The position numbers and the translations under genes are program-made. A DNA stretch of 64,000 nucleotides from Scardovia wiggsiae. GTDB taxonomy: Bacteria > Actinomycetota > Actinomycetes > Actinomycetales > Bifidobacteriaceae. The DNA lies in assembly GCF_051045985.1 (NCBI RefSeq), contig NZ_CP157350.1, forward strand, positions 248,001 to 312,000, given 5' to 3'. A model generated the notes under the pieces. It had not been told where the DNA came from. It searched no databases and was given only the letters and a program-made list of their open reading frames with translations. Of this stretch, positions 7,695 to 16,428 are shown one piece after another (the first letter of the stretch is position 1; every line of letters begins with the position of its first letter).

Positions 7695-10600
7695 CCGGAA
7701 ACGAAAACACTGCTGATAAGGAAACCTCTGCCGGTACTGCCACAGAGGAGAGGGCCTCAGTACGTGAAGCCGCACTTGATGCTATGCGTTCGTGGTACAG
7801 GGATTACCATGCGATCCACGGCACGACGCCTGTTGAAGATATCCTGCGCCTGCGCAGCCGTCTTGACATGGGCGGCGCCCATCCTGCGGGCATGTCGCAG
7901 TTCCTTGTCAATAAAAGCGTCCGGCTTGACAGCCTTTTCCGCGATACGGCATCTTTAACTGCCGGCGGGCGCCGGCTGGGACGTGTGCTTGCCGAAAGGG
8001 ACGAAAACCAGAAAAATAACGGCGCAGCTTTCCTGTCAATGAGTATGGGCATTGCTACATGGGCCGGCAGCCGCCGTATGCCTATAGTCCTGTATCCCAT
8101 TGAAGTGATCCCAGATGAAAACAGCAGTTCGCTGTTCCGCGCAAAAATATCTATCAGCGGTAATGCCGAGCTCAATGAAGTATTCGCTGCTGCTATGAAG
8201 AATGCCGGCGTGAGGCTTGAAGTCGATGATATACTCGACAGTTTTGAATATTCCAGCGTACTGGAAGAATCTGCACGGCTATACGAAGCGATCACACAGC
8301 AGGTGGGCGATAAGTTGCCGGATTTCGCCGTTGAGCGCGATATCATAATCGGCAATTTTATCCAGACCTCCACACTTGTGCTTAATGATGCCCGGTCGAT
8401 CATCAATGATGAGATAAGCGGGGAAACCGGCAACACGGTACTGGACGCGCTGGCGGGCATTGAAGCTGCCAGGGAATCCCTCCGCCAGCCGGATATGCCC
8501 GGGTTCAGCCCTTTTGATGGTGATCCGCATGATGAGGTGGGCGCAGGCGATGTGGATAATGAAACGCGGTATGCAGCGCAGGCGGCGAATAACGGCCAGT
8601 CAATGGCGCTGCTGATGAGCGCCAACATGGATGCTGCCGAGAATGCCCTTGCTATAACGACCCGTATTGCTATGGGCGGGAAAACGGTTCTGTACGCTCC
8701 GGGGGTATCGTACCAGAAGCAGCAGTTTATCCATCAGGCTGCAGTGCATGGGGTTGATAACCTTGTTGCCGATATATCGGATAAAGGTTTCAACGCTTCT
8801 ATAGACCGTCAGCTTATCAGCGCTGTAGGCTTTCAGCAGGGTACCGCAGGCAGCCATTTTGAGCAGGTCTCGGATGAGCTTGTGGGGATAAGGGCGCGCC
8901 TCAGCCGTTATCTGGGTGATCTCCACAGCACAAATGCAGTGTGGGGGGTATCTGCCTTTGAGACTTTGGAAAACCTCGCCAGGATATCCGCTTTGCCTAT
9001 GCACCCTTCAACGCATGTGCGCTTAAAACCTTCCGCTGCGCATGAAATGATAGGCAGGGAAGAGGAGTGGGGCAAAAAGCTTGTCCGCCTGGGGCAGTTA
9101 GGCGGATATATCATTGGCCCTGATGATACCGCGTGGTACGGGGCATCCCTGCGCAGCGAAGATGATGCCATCAAAGCGTACCAGCGTGTAGTCGAATTGC
9201 TGGATACCCTTCTTCCCCGTATCCGGGAGCAGATACAGAGGACTGTAGAAACATGCGGTTTCCCTATTGCCCATAATGTACAGGAATGGTCACGCCAGGT
9301 GGCTGTCCTGTCTAATCTGCGCAGGGTGCTTGATGTGTTCCAGCCAGCTGTTTTCGAGCGGGATATAGATTCTATGCTTGAGGCGGTACGGCCTAAGGAA
9401 GGGCGGAAGGCTGACGGTACTGACCTCAGTTTCTGGGATCGCAGGAGGCTCACGAAAGAGGCCAAAAGCCTGCTCCGTCCCGGTGCCCGTGTGGACAGCC
9501 TGTATGATGCGCTTGCAGTGGTTGCTGAACAGGCCCAGCAGTGGCGTAATTTTGTGCCGCGCGGAGGCTGGCCGGTCCTTCCCAATAAACTTGATGATAT
9601 TGTTGAGGCCCAGGAAAACCTTGAACGTGATATCACTGCCCTTGATGCCGTGCTGTCAGGTACGCCGGAAGGGGCGGGGCTCGAAAGTATGGAGTTCGTT
9701 GACCTTGAAAGCAGGCTGCGCAGGCTTTTTGATGACCACCGTGCATTGGATACCCTTCCTGAGCGTACCCGGCTGATGGATGAGTGCAGCAGCCTTGGCC
9801 TTGCAGAACTGGTCGAAGATTTCCGCAGCCGCCAGCTGGAGCCTCAGAATGCCCCCGCCGAACTTCTCCTGTCCTGGTGGACTACGGTTTTTGAGGATAT
9901 AGTAAAGTCTTCCCCAATTATTTCCAATCAGGATGGTGCAACACTGTCGTCCGTTACGGAACGGTTTATACAGATCGATACTGAGCATGTGCGCAGTATC
10001 GGCGGTATGGTCAGCCAGGAACTCACCCGCCGCCTTTCGGAGATCCTTTATTCAAGGACCCAGGAGGCGAACCAGCTGCATACACTGCTGGCAAGCAGGA
10101 ATTCTGTTGGCTTTGAGCGGCTCCATAATGAATATGGCGATATCATCAATGCTGCCAAGCCGATCATGGTGGCGACTGCAGCAGCGCTCGCTTCATCGAC
10201 ACCGTTAAAACAGCTTGCGGATGTTGCTGTGATCGATACTTCTGCACATACCCATCCTTTGGAGATACTCAGTATCCTTGCCCGGGCGAAAAGTGTTATA
10301 GTTATTGCGCATGAGAATACGGTTTCCTCTGAATCTGTCAGGGAACTTATACACCTGCTCCCCTCAGTAGAATCCCGTACCCGCGGGAGCTCACGGGATG
10401 CCCGTGATATACGGTTGAGTGCTTTCCTGCGCAATAACGGGTATAACAACGAGACCCCGTCGCTGGCAACTGATTTTGCCAGAGGCCGTGTTGCATACCA
10501 CTTTGTGGCCGCGAACGGGATGGCGTCAACGTCTACCGGTGCTGTAGAAAGTACGGGAAGGGAAGTAGAAGCTGTTGCGGATATTGTTGAGAAGAAGTCC

Positions 10601-11620
10601 AGAGAACTTGGCCATATCCCTGCGTCATACAGGCTGTGCATCGTCTGCCTTACGGATACCCAGAGGATCCGCCTTGGAGCGGAATTGAAGTCCCGTACTG
10701 CAGGGCACAGTGATCTGCTGAATTTCGTCAGGCATATACAGATCATCACTATTGATCAGATTGCAGGCATGCGTGCTGCAGATGTGATCCTTTCTGTGAG
10801 CTTCGGCAAAAACAGCCAGGGTGTGCTGCTGCAGCAGTTTGGCGCTCTTGAGCGCCCGCATGCGGATGCTATGCTTCTTGACGCGCTGGCCCTGGCCGAG
10901 CATGACCTGGATATTGTCACTACGTTCAAGGCTTCAGATATGAGGGATGAGCGTATCCGCAGGGATGGCCCGCTGCTGCTTAAGCGGCTCCTTGCCTGGG
11001 CGCAGGAGCTGTCCGGCTCCGCAGAGGATATTGCTGATTATGCTTTACCATGCGAACATAGCGATGATTCTGAAGCGCTTCTGTCTGATCTCGCACGGCG
11101 TATCAGACAGCGCGGCTTGAACGTCAGCATGAATTATGGGTATAACCGCGGGGATCGCATACCGCTTGTTGTCGGTCTGCCGGACAAGCCTTATACGCTT
11201 GCTGTATGCACGGATGATGCGCGGTTTATGGATACCGCATCTGCGCGGGTACGGCACCGTTTTAACATTGAAAAGCTGGAAATGCTCGGATGGTCGGTTA
11301 TGTACGTGTGGAGCGTCGGCATGTTCGTTGACCCCGATAAAGAAGTGGACCGGATAGTTGCGTACCTCGCCAATGCTTATGACGGGAAGTACAATGATAA
11401 AAATAAAGGGAACCATAAGGGCAACAGGGCTTCCGGCTCCGGCAAAGGCCCCGGAAGCGGTTCCGATACCGGCTCTGATGGCAATCCTGAGAAGGAGCCC
11501 GAAGTTTCCGGCAGGGATTCCAGCGGGGATGAAAGCAGCAGGCATTCCGGCAGGAGTTCCGGAAAGCAGCAGAGGCCCGGGAGCGGTTCCAGTACAGCTG
11601 CTCATGGAAAGGCTTCCTGA
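7691..11620 (+). CDS. Large SF1-helicase-like protein with degenerate ATPase motifs and C-terminal MTES_1575-type nuclease-like domain
   Basis: 1,309 residues from ATG 7691, which overlaps the FHA stop as ATGA (the frame is open back to 7664). It follows the architecture of large DUF4011-type SF1 helicases, but the signature motifs are lost. Where the P-loop should stand (GPPGTGKS, 24 residues before a GKTVL strand) it has MSANMDAAENA. The DEAS Walker-B region reads VIDTSAHTHPLEIL, and the TRA-R motif VI region reads LLDALALAEHDLDIV. Motif V-like ITIDQIAGMRAADVILSVS remains. The C-terminal part (LAVCTDDARFMD, then LEMLGWSVMYVWSVGMF) resembles the Vsr-like endonuclease domain at the end of these helicases. 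The last ~90 residues are a Gly/Ser-rich tail. It is probably a scaffold or DNA-binding pseudohelicase tied to the FHA protein; function unknown. Confidence 0.7.
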   Translation: MTGNENTADKETSAGTATEERASVREAALDAMRSWYRDYHAIHGTTPVEDILRLRSRLDMGGAHPAGMSQFLVNKSVRLDSLFRDTASLTAGGRRLGRVLAERDENQKNNGAAFLSMSMGIATWAGSRRMPIVLYPIEVIPDENSSSLFRAKISISGNAELNEVFAAAMKNAGVRLEVDDILDSFEYSSVLEESARLYEAITQQVGDKLPDFAVERDIIIGNFIQTSTLVLNDARSIINDEISGETGNTVLDALAGIEAARESLRQPDMPGFSPFDGDPHDEVGAGDVDNETRYAAQAANNGQSMALLMSANMDAAENALAITTRIAMGGKTVLYAPGVSYQKQQFIHQAAVHGVDNLVADISDKGFNASIDRQLISAVGFQQGTAGSHFEQVSDELVGIRARLSRYLGDLHSTNAVWGVSAFETLENLARISALPMHPSTHVRLKPSAAHEMIGREEEWGKKLVRLGQLGGYIIGPDDTAWYGASLRSEDDAIKAYQRVVELLDTLLPRIREQIQRTVETCGFPIAHNVQEWSRQVAVLSNLRRVLDVFQPAVFERDIDSMLEAVRPKEGRKADGTDLSFWDRRRLTKEAKSLLRPGARVDSLYDALAVVAEQAQQWRNFVPRGGWPVLPNKLDDIVEAQENLERDITALDAVLSGTPEGAGLESMEFVDLESRLRRLFDDHRALDTLPERTRLMDECSSLGLAELVEDFRSRQLEPQNAPAELLLSWWTTVFEDIVKSSPIISNQDGATLSSVTERFIQIDTEHVRSIGGMVSQELTRRLSEILYSRTQEANQLHTLLASRNSVGFERLHNEYGDIINAAKPIMVATAAALASSTPLKQLADVAVIDTSAHTHPLEILSILARAKSVIVIAHENTVSSESVRELIHLLPSVESRTRGSSRDARDIRLSAFLRNNGYNNETPSLATDFARGRVAYHFVAANGMASTSTGAVESTGREVEAVADIVEKKSRELGHIPASYRLCIVCLTDTQRIRLGAELKSRTAGHSDLLNFVRHIQIITIDQIAGMRAADVILSVSFGKNSQGVLLQQFGALERPHADAMLLDALALAEHDLDIVTTFKASDMRDERIRRDGPLLLKRLLAWAQELSGSAEDIADYALPCEHSDDSEALLSDLARRIRQRGLNVSMNYGYNRGDRIPLVVGLPDKPYTLAVCTDDARFMDTASARVRHRFNIEKLEMLGWSVMYVWSVGMFVDPDKEVDRIVAYLANAYDGKYNDKNKGNHKGNRASGSGKGPGSGSDTGSDGNPEKEPEVSGRDSSGDESSRHSGRSSGKQQRPGSGSSTAAHGKAS

Positions 11621-11623
11621 ATC

Positions 11624-11950
11624 GTGAATATGATGGATACAGAGTCCGAAAGCCCTGCCGGCGTCAACTCCGGCAGCGGTAAGGCCAGGGACAGTGAAGC
11701 TGCCGGCAGCGGCGGGACCGGCCGTGCGCCTGTGCGTCGCAGGCATAAACGTGTTGTCCGTAAAGGGGCTGAGCTGTTTGATGCTGACAGCATGGACGGC
11801 TTATCAGGCGCATCAGTATCCGGAATGCGTGCTGCCGATGGGGATACGGTATACAGCAGCGGTGCAGGCTGGCGTGAAGCCGATGAAGAGGAACGGATCC
11901 TCAATGAGCTCCCTCCCCACTGGGGGATTTTTGACGCGGAAAAACGGTGA
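11624..11950 (+). CDS. Small hypothetical protein, third gene of the FHA operon
   Basis: 108 residues from GTG 11624 (ATG 11630 or 11633 possible), starting 3 bases after the helicase-like gene. The N-terminal half is Gly/Ser/Ala-rich and disordered, then an Arg/Lys-rich patch (APVRRRHKRVVRKGAELF), then a short ordered C-terminus EEERILNELPPHWGIFDAEK. No transmembrane segment. The compact C-terminal motif looks like a conserved peptide that could dock onto a partner. No family was recognised. Position suggests a role with the FHA and helicase-like proteins. Confidence 0.6.
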   Translation: MNMMDTESESPAGVNSGSGKARDSEAAGSGGTGRAPVRRRHKRVVRKGAELFDADSMDGLSGASVSGMRAADGDTVYSSGAGWREADEEERILNELPPHWGIFDAEKR

Positions 11951-11991
11951 GGCGGAGGCCGGGGTGCCGTTTATTTTATTTTTATTTTTTT
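11943..11991 (+). terminator. Probable terminator of the FHA operon
   Basis: AACGG...CCGTT arms (extendable by two wobble pairs) around a GC-rich loop, followed by a long T-rich run TTTATTTTATTTTTATTTTT. The stem is weak but the T tract is strong and it sits at the operon end. Confidence 0.55.
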
Positions 11992-12028
11992 CTGCACTTT
12001 TGCGCGCTGTCCCAGACCGGCTGCTGCC

Positions 12029-13021
12029 TCAGTCACGGATATTAGTGATGACGATAGGCGGCGGAGTTTCTGAACGCATTATAGCCAGAGCATTTTTTAC
12101 CGGCATGGCAAAGGAAACCGCTGCTTTAGGGTCGCTTTGGGCCGTCAGCGCGAATCCGCGGTTCTGGCCCTGCTGCGTTTTTACCACTATTGCGTCTTTT
12201 GCTATCAGGCATGTGCCGGCGGTTTCCGTATCGCCGCCGCTGTTATCGTAGCTGGCCGGAATATTGCTGTTCCCGCTGTCATCCGCGCCAGTATCAGTAT
12301 TGCCATTCTCATCGCCTGCACCGCCCCCGTTATTATCGCCCTTGTTATTATCACCGCCGGTTTTATCCTGGCTGCCGGGGGTATCTGCGGCATCGGCTTT
12401 TTGGTGATCCTGCGGACTGCATGGTCCTGTACTCACAAGGTCTGCCTTCTGCCCGGGGGAGAGAGGCTGCACTGCGCTTGCAGGGGTGACGGATATTACG
12501 GTGTATTCCTTGGGGTACAGCGGCGCGTCGGTGATACTAGCCAGGAGTACGGGATCCCCCGCTTTCAAAGGTATTTTTGATATGCGTCCGGCTGCCTCGC
12601 TCTGGGTATGGGCTGTTTTTGCTGTAAGAGGGTTTGCCGGTATCCGTGAAGCTGTAATATCAGATGGCCGGAGCACAGTGCCCTGCGCAATATCATGCTT
12701 TGCAATAATAACAGTGTCGTGTGCGTGGAATGCCAGTATGCACTGCAAAATCCCCCATACAAGAAGCCCGGTCAAAACAGACATGGATATCCTGCGTATG
12801 ATATAGCGGGCCCTGCGGGTTTCCAGATTTGTCGGGGCTTTGTATCTTGATCCGTTCCTGCGCCGGGGGTCCAGAGAACAGGATAATCGCGAGAATAAAA
12901 CTGAAAAGGCCTTGCCGGCCTTACGGGACCGGGGATATCCTTCAGGCCTGGAGGATACTCCCGGCCGGGAGGACCCTCTATAATGCAGTGCCTCGCTGTG
13001 AAGCGCTTTCCTTTTGTTCAT
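12029..13021 (-). CDS. SAF-domain membrane protein (CpaB/RcpC-like)
   Basis: From ATG 13021 (MNKRKALHSE) the product is 330 residues: a basic Arg/Lys-rich cytoplasmic tail, one transmembrane helix at about 79-98, then an extracytoplasmic SAF domain (TVIIAKHDIAQGTVLRPSDI through ITDAPLYPKEYTVI). A long Asn/Gly/Asp-rich low-complexity linker at about 205-270 follows, then a C-terminal SAF-like end (VKTQQGQNRGFALTAQSDPK). SAF domains occur in CpaB/RcpC Flp-pilus assembly proteins and in proteins that hold extracellular glycans. The frame is open upstream to GTG 13228, which would add about 69 residues without a convincing ribosome binding site; the start is uncertain. No other Flp pilus gene is in the window. 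Confidence 0.65.
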   Translation of the reverse strand: MNKRKALHSEALHYRGSSRPGVSSRPEGYPRSRKAGKAFSVLFSRLSCSLDPRRRNGSRYKAPTNLETRRARYIIRRISMSVLTGLLVWGILQCILAFHAHDTVIIAKHDIAQGTVLRPSDITASRIPANPLTAKTAHTQSEAAGRISKIPLKAGDPVLLASITDAPLYPKEYTVISVTPASAVQPLSPGQKADLVSTGPCSPQDHQKADAADTPGSQDKTGGDNNKGDNNGGGAGDENGNTDTGADDSGNSNIPASYDNSGGDTETAGTCLIAKDAIVVKTQQGQNRGFALTAQSDPKAAVSFAMPVKNALAIMRSETPPPIVITNIRD

Positions 13022-13376
13022 ATCCCGCTTTCTGCGAGAATTTTTACGGGAACTGCCGGTTTTATGATACACATGCGCCAGCGTTGTCCTATCGAGGCTG
13101 CCCTCCCGCAGGCCCCTTATATCCCAGTTGCTGTATTGCCCGGACAGCACCGGCCTGTTGCCGGCTGCGGGCAGGCTGCTGCAGCTGGGATGGCTGTCGG
13201 GGAACCGCTGTAGTGAAGTCATACACACAGGTATACAGCAATCCCGTAGTGCATGCAGCCTTTCGGCGCTAATGTGGTCGGATGACAGACATGCCTGATA
13301 TTTCCGGCGTGTTGCTATGTGGATAAGTTAATAGTGCCTGTGCAGGCCTATGCGGGCACAAGCCGGGACAGAGGCC

Positions 13377-13589
13377 TTACCCTTTATGGGATGCTGTGTC
13401 TGATGATCCGGAGCTTCTGTCAGTACGATAGAACCCATGTCCCCTGAAACTGATCGGCACAGCAGAATATATCTGGTGCACCTGGTCCTGTCCGCATCTG
13501 GGGCATCGAGTCAAAGGATCGTCATTAAAAGAGCGGACTTCGGTAAAATCATATCCGCAATTCCTGCAGCAGTAATGATATGTTGGCAT
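13377..13589 (-). CDS. FmdB-family zinc ribbon protein
   Basis: 70 residues from ATG 13589, which has AAGGGG just upstream; the upstream extension of the frame is unsupported. N-terminal zinc ribbon MPTYHYCCRNCGYDF with a second CPRCG pair gives the four-Cys site of the FmdB/CxxC_CxxC_SSSS family, followed by VHQIYSAVPISFRGHGFYRT, the family's usual end, and a Ser-rich tail. Proposed regulatory role in the family is poorly established. It lies about 350 bases upstream of the SAF gene on the same strand, an arrangement common in actinobacteria. The gap 13022-13376 holds no other supported gene. Confidence 0.88.
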   Translation of the reverse strand: MPTYHYCCRNCGYDFTEVRSFNDDPLTRCPRCGQDQVHQIYSAVPISFRGHGFYRTDRSSGSSDTASHKG

Positions 13590-13768
13590 TTTTCCCCTTA
13601 AACACAGCTTTGACAGGCTCCGGCCATTATCGGGCTTTTGCATGAGCAAACATGTCCCTAAACTATCCTAGTAAACCCATGGACTGAGGGATTTCCCGAG
13701 TCCTGGCGGAAGGAGGGGCTTATAGCGTGCATCCCCTTCCGGCAGCTGCTTCCGCAGCGTAAACCGTC

Positions 13769-14545
13769 ATGAACCGAGAATACTATACATATATGCCGTC
13801 GTTTTTTCGTGAACTGTTTAGTGCGGACCATCATGTCCGTCCTGATCCCAGGCATCCTGACGATACCCATTTTTATCTCCCTGAACAGATCGGAGAAATG
13901 CAGGGAGGGGTCCTGAGCCGATATTATAAAATGGCCTATCCTGAGGGTATCCGCAATGATTATGACCCTTCTGATGCCATTTCCCTGCGCCCCATGCAGA
14001 GCAGCTTTGAGGATCAGTGGAATGCAGTCAGATGGCGTAATACCGGATGGCTTGACCCGTGGGAATCGGGGAACCCCCTGGCTGCTGCTGAAGGGCGGGA
14101 TCATCCCGGGCTCACGTTCAGCAGCTGGGTACTGGGTATCCGCAGGTCAGAGAAGCAGGGCAGGGGCAGCACTTTTGCCGTATTCCACAGGGGAAGCCTG
14201 ATCGGGCAGATCTCGCTGGGCGCTGTTACATATGGGGCTATCCGTTCCGGCATTATTGGGTACTGGATCGATCAGGCGCAGGCCGGACATGGGTACATCC
14301 CGCGCGCCGCAGCGGTTCTGAGCGACTGGGCTTTTTTTGATCCGGCGGGTCCCAGGCTTCACCGCCTTGAGATAGATATGATCCCTGAAAATACGCGATC
14401 GGTGCGTGTGGCACAGAAACTCGGCTTTACTGATGAAGGGGTCAGAAAACGGTATATGTATGTTAACGGGCGATGGCAGGACCATCGGATATTTTCGCTG
14501 CTTTCCGACGAGTTTCCCCGCGTATCATTAAAACCTTATAAATAA
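13769..14545 (+). CDS. GNAT acetyltransferase, RimJ/RimL type
   Basis: 258 residues. The GNAT fold is recognisable: substrate region SLRPMQSSFEDQWNAVRWRN, beta strands STFAVFHRGSLIGQISLGAV, and the acetyl-CoA region IIGYWIDQAQAGHGYIPRAA, followed by LHRLEIDMIPENTRSVRVAQ and KLGFTDEGVRKRYMYVNGRW. This matches RimJ-like acetyltransferases that modify N-termini of ribosomal proteins or other amines. The first ~70 residues precede the GNAT fold and the start codon has a weak ribosome binding site, so translation may begin later. Substrate not predictable. Confidence 0.85.
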   Translation: MNREYYTYMPSFFRELFSADHHVRPDPRHPDDTHFYLPEQIGEMQGGVLSRYYKMAYPEGIRNDYDPSDAISLRPMQSSFEDQWNAVRWRNTGWLDPWESGNPLAAAEGRDHPGLTFSSWVLGIRRSEKQGRGSTFAVFHRGSLIGQISLGAVTYGAIRSGIIGYWIDQAQAGHGYIPRAAAVLSDWAFFDPAGPRLHRLEIDMIPENTRSVRVAQKLGFTDEGVRKRYMYVNGRWQDHRIFSLLSDEFPRVSLKPYK

Positions 14546-14606
14546 TTGTGCGACACGCCGATAAAAACCGCAGTAAATGACAAGCGTGTGATTTAAGGTT
14601 AGATAT

Positions 14607-15698
14607 ATGGACATTGGATCGATGAGTGGAATTGTATTCATGCTTATCGTTCTCGTGACGCTTTTTGGCATTATCCCTCTTGCCACTAAGAAAGGGATGA
14701 TGAATGCTGTGCAGCAGGATGAAGATGACGGCGAGCCGGTTTCGCTCCGTCCTGCTGAGGCCGCTTGTGAAGGAGACGGCTTCCGCAGTATTGAGGATTC
14801 GGGCGTCGTGGAGTCTGAAATAACAGAGATCAACAGGGATGCGCATCAACATGATGGAGGTTCTCATATGGATGGAGCTGCCCGACGGATTACGCAGGAC
14901 TATATTGACAGCGTAAGGGAAAAAAGGCGTAAAGCGATCAGGCGCCGCAGAGCCGTAGCGGGTATCCTGGCCGTGCTTGCTGTGGTGTTCGCGGCAGTTG
15001 GCGTTATGCACAGGGTATTCTTACTATGCGCCCTTATACCGGCTGCTGTGTTAGCGGCAGTACTTTTTCTCGGAGCCCATGCTGCTTCGCAGGCACGCAA
15101 ATGGGAGGACACAGTACACGCTGTAAAAAACAGGCCTGCATGGGAGAGCACCAGGCGGCATACCCTCAACCATAATATCCATATGGTGTCTGCAGGGGCG
15201 CGGGATTTCGGAGGTCCTTCAGAGGAGTTTGAAACTGAGACAGATGCTATGAGCCAGATGGAGATCCAGGAAGCCCTGACCCTTGCGATCCGCGAGCAGG
15301 GCACTGCAATCCGCCGCCGTTCCCTTAAAGAAGCAGGATCTTCCCATACGCCTGCTGTATATCCCTATGATGACGGCATAACTGGTACCAACGCCAGTGT
15401 TAATGCTGCCAGCACCGATACTTCTATCCCGGAGGCTGGCGGTACTGAAGATACTGCTTCATCCTTTGAGGTATCAGCATCTGATACTTTCCTCAGCAGT
15501 ACTGCCGCTGCCGTCAGCAGCCGTGAGATCATATCCCGCCGTCAGGTGGCCCGGGCTGTCCCGCCTGCTGACCCTCCTGCGATCCCTTCCTCTGATATGG
15601 CTGCGGGCGTTCAGGCCCCCATACAGACATCAGACTCGCTTGGCACTGATATTGATGCAGTAATTGAGCGTCGCCAGTTTGCCGGCAGCAAAGAATAG
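14607..15698 (+). CDS. Membrane protein of unknown function (three TM helices)
   Basis: 363 residues. One helix at about 7-25, a charged segment, then two close helices at about 116-133 and 137-156 after an Arg/Lys-rich stretch (EKRRKAIRRRRAVAG), and a long soluble Ser/Thr/Ala-rich C-terminal tail. No recognised domain or catalytic motif. ATG 14607 has AAGG upstream. Starts 61 bases after the acetyltransferase gene. The positive-inside rule puts the tail on the cytoplasmic side if the first helix is N-out, but topology is uncertain. Resembles the poorly characterised membrane proteins found near this acetyltransferase in related genomes; that recollection is weak. Confidence 0.7.
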   Translation: MDIGSMSGIVFMLIVLVTLFGIIPLATKKGMMNAVQQDEDDGEPVSLRPAEAACEGDGFRSIEDSGVVESEITEINRDAHQHDGGSHMDGAARRITQDYIDSVREKRRKAIRRRRAVAGILAVLAVVFAAVGVMHRVFLLCALIPAAVLAAVLFLGAHAASQARKWEDTVHAVKNRPAWESTRRHTLNHNIHMVSAGARDFGGPSEEFETETDAMSQMEIQEALTLAIREQGTAIRRRSLKEAGSSHTPAVYPYDDGITGTNASVNAASTDTSIPEAGGTEDTASSFEVSASDTFLSSTAAAVSSREIISRRQVARAVPPADPPAIPSSDMAAGVQAPIQTSDSLGTDIDAVIERRQFAGSKE

Positions 15699-15772
15699 GC
15701 TGACGCAGGTGTTATGCGTGATGGCGGCGGCTCTGGCGTTTCCTATATATTGTAACGCTTTCAGCATAGCTT

Positions 15773-15799
15773 TTAGCACTCGTGCTGATTGAGTGCCAG
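15773..15799 (+). promoter_or_regulatory. CIRCE element (HrcA operator) upstream of groES
   Basis: TTAGCACTC-N9-GAGTGCCAG, matching the CIRCE consensus TTAGCACTC-N9-GAGTGCTAA in 16 of 18 positions. It lies about 107 bases before groES, which predicts HrcA repression and heat-shock induction. Confidence 0.93.
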
Positions 15800-15906
15800 C
15801 CTCACGCTATTATAGGTTTTAGCGTTCAGTGCGGATGGGTGTTCGTCAGCTGCTCACTTGCCCGTACGCTGAAAAGAAAGAACACTTTTCGGAAAGGATG
15901 GTAACA

Positions 15907-16200
15907 GTGGCAATAACACTTAAGCCATTAGAAGATAAGATCATCATTAAGCAGGCCCCTGCAGAGACTACTACTGCATCCGGCCTTGTGATCCCTGACA
16001 CTGCTAAGGAAAAGCCCCAGCAGGGCGAAGTCCTTGCTGTAGGCCCCGGCCGCCGTGATGACAAGGGTGAGCGCGTGCCGATGGATGTCAAGGAAGGCGA
16101 CCGCGTCCTGTATTCCAAGTACGGCGGTACTGAAGTAACATATAAAGGCGAAGATTACCTGATCGTATCTGCGCGCGACGTCCTGGCTATCCTCCAGTAG
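15907..16200 (+). CDS. groES: Co-chaperonin GroES
   Basis: Heptameric lid of the GroEL folding chamber. ITLKPLEDKIIIKQA, the mobile loop TTTASGLVIPDTAKEKPQQG, and the C-terminal EDYLIVSARDVLAILQ are diagnostic. GTG 15907 (97 residues) is preferred to ATG 15898 or the longer open frame because GGAAAGGA is then 9 bases upstream and the length fits. groEL does not follow: a strong terminator closes the unit, as in many actinobacteria where groES stands apart from a groEL gene. Regulated by the CIRCE site upstream. Confidence 0.96.
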   Translation: MAITLKPLEDKIIIKQAPAETTTASGLVIPDTAKEKPQQGEVLAVGPGRRDDKGERVPMDVKEGDRVLYSKYGGTEVTYKGEDYLIVSARDVLAILQ

Positions 16201-16276
16201 CAGGATACGCGGCCGGATACACGGCCATGTGCCGGGAAGCGCAGTAAGCTGACAGGGGATGGCCGTTGATTTTCGG

Positions 16277-16309
16277 ATCCCCTCTGCATATCAGCAGGGG
16301 GGATTTTTA
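16277..16309 (+). terminator. Rho-independent terminator after groES
   Basis: Eleven-pair stem ATCCCCTCTGC / GCAGGGGGGAT (one G-T pair) with loop ATATCA, then TTTTTAT. Confidence 0.92.
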
Positions 16310-16428
16310 TATGCAAAGCTGTGTGGTGCTCCCTGTCAGATTCTGTGCCGCTTCCTATATCAGATTCTGAAACGCATGGGGTCCCCAGCTCCCCCCCCCA
16401 ATTCCCCGGCACCCCTTAAAATAGTTGT

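Noticed and set aside
8670..8700. GGKT as a Walker A motif in the helicase-like protein
   Set aside because: The residues before it are not glycine-rich, and by spacing this is the strand after the missing P-loop (GKTVL), not the P-loop.
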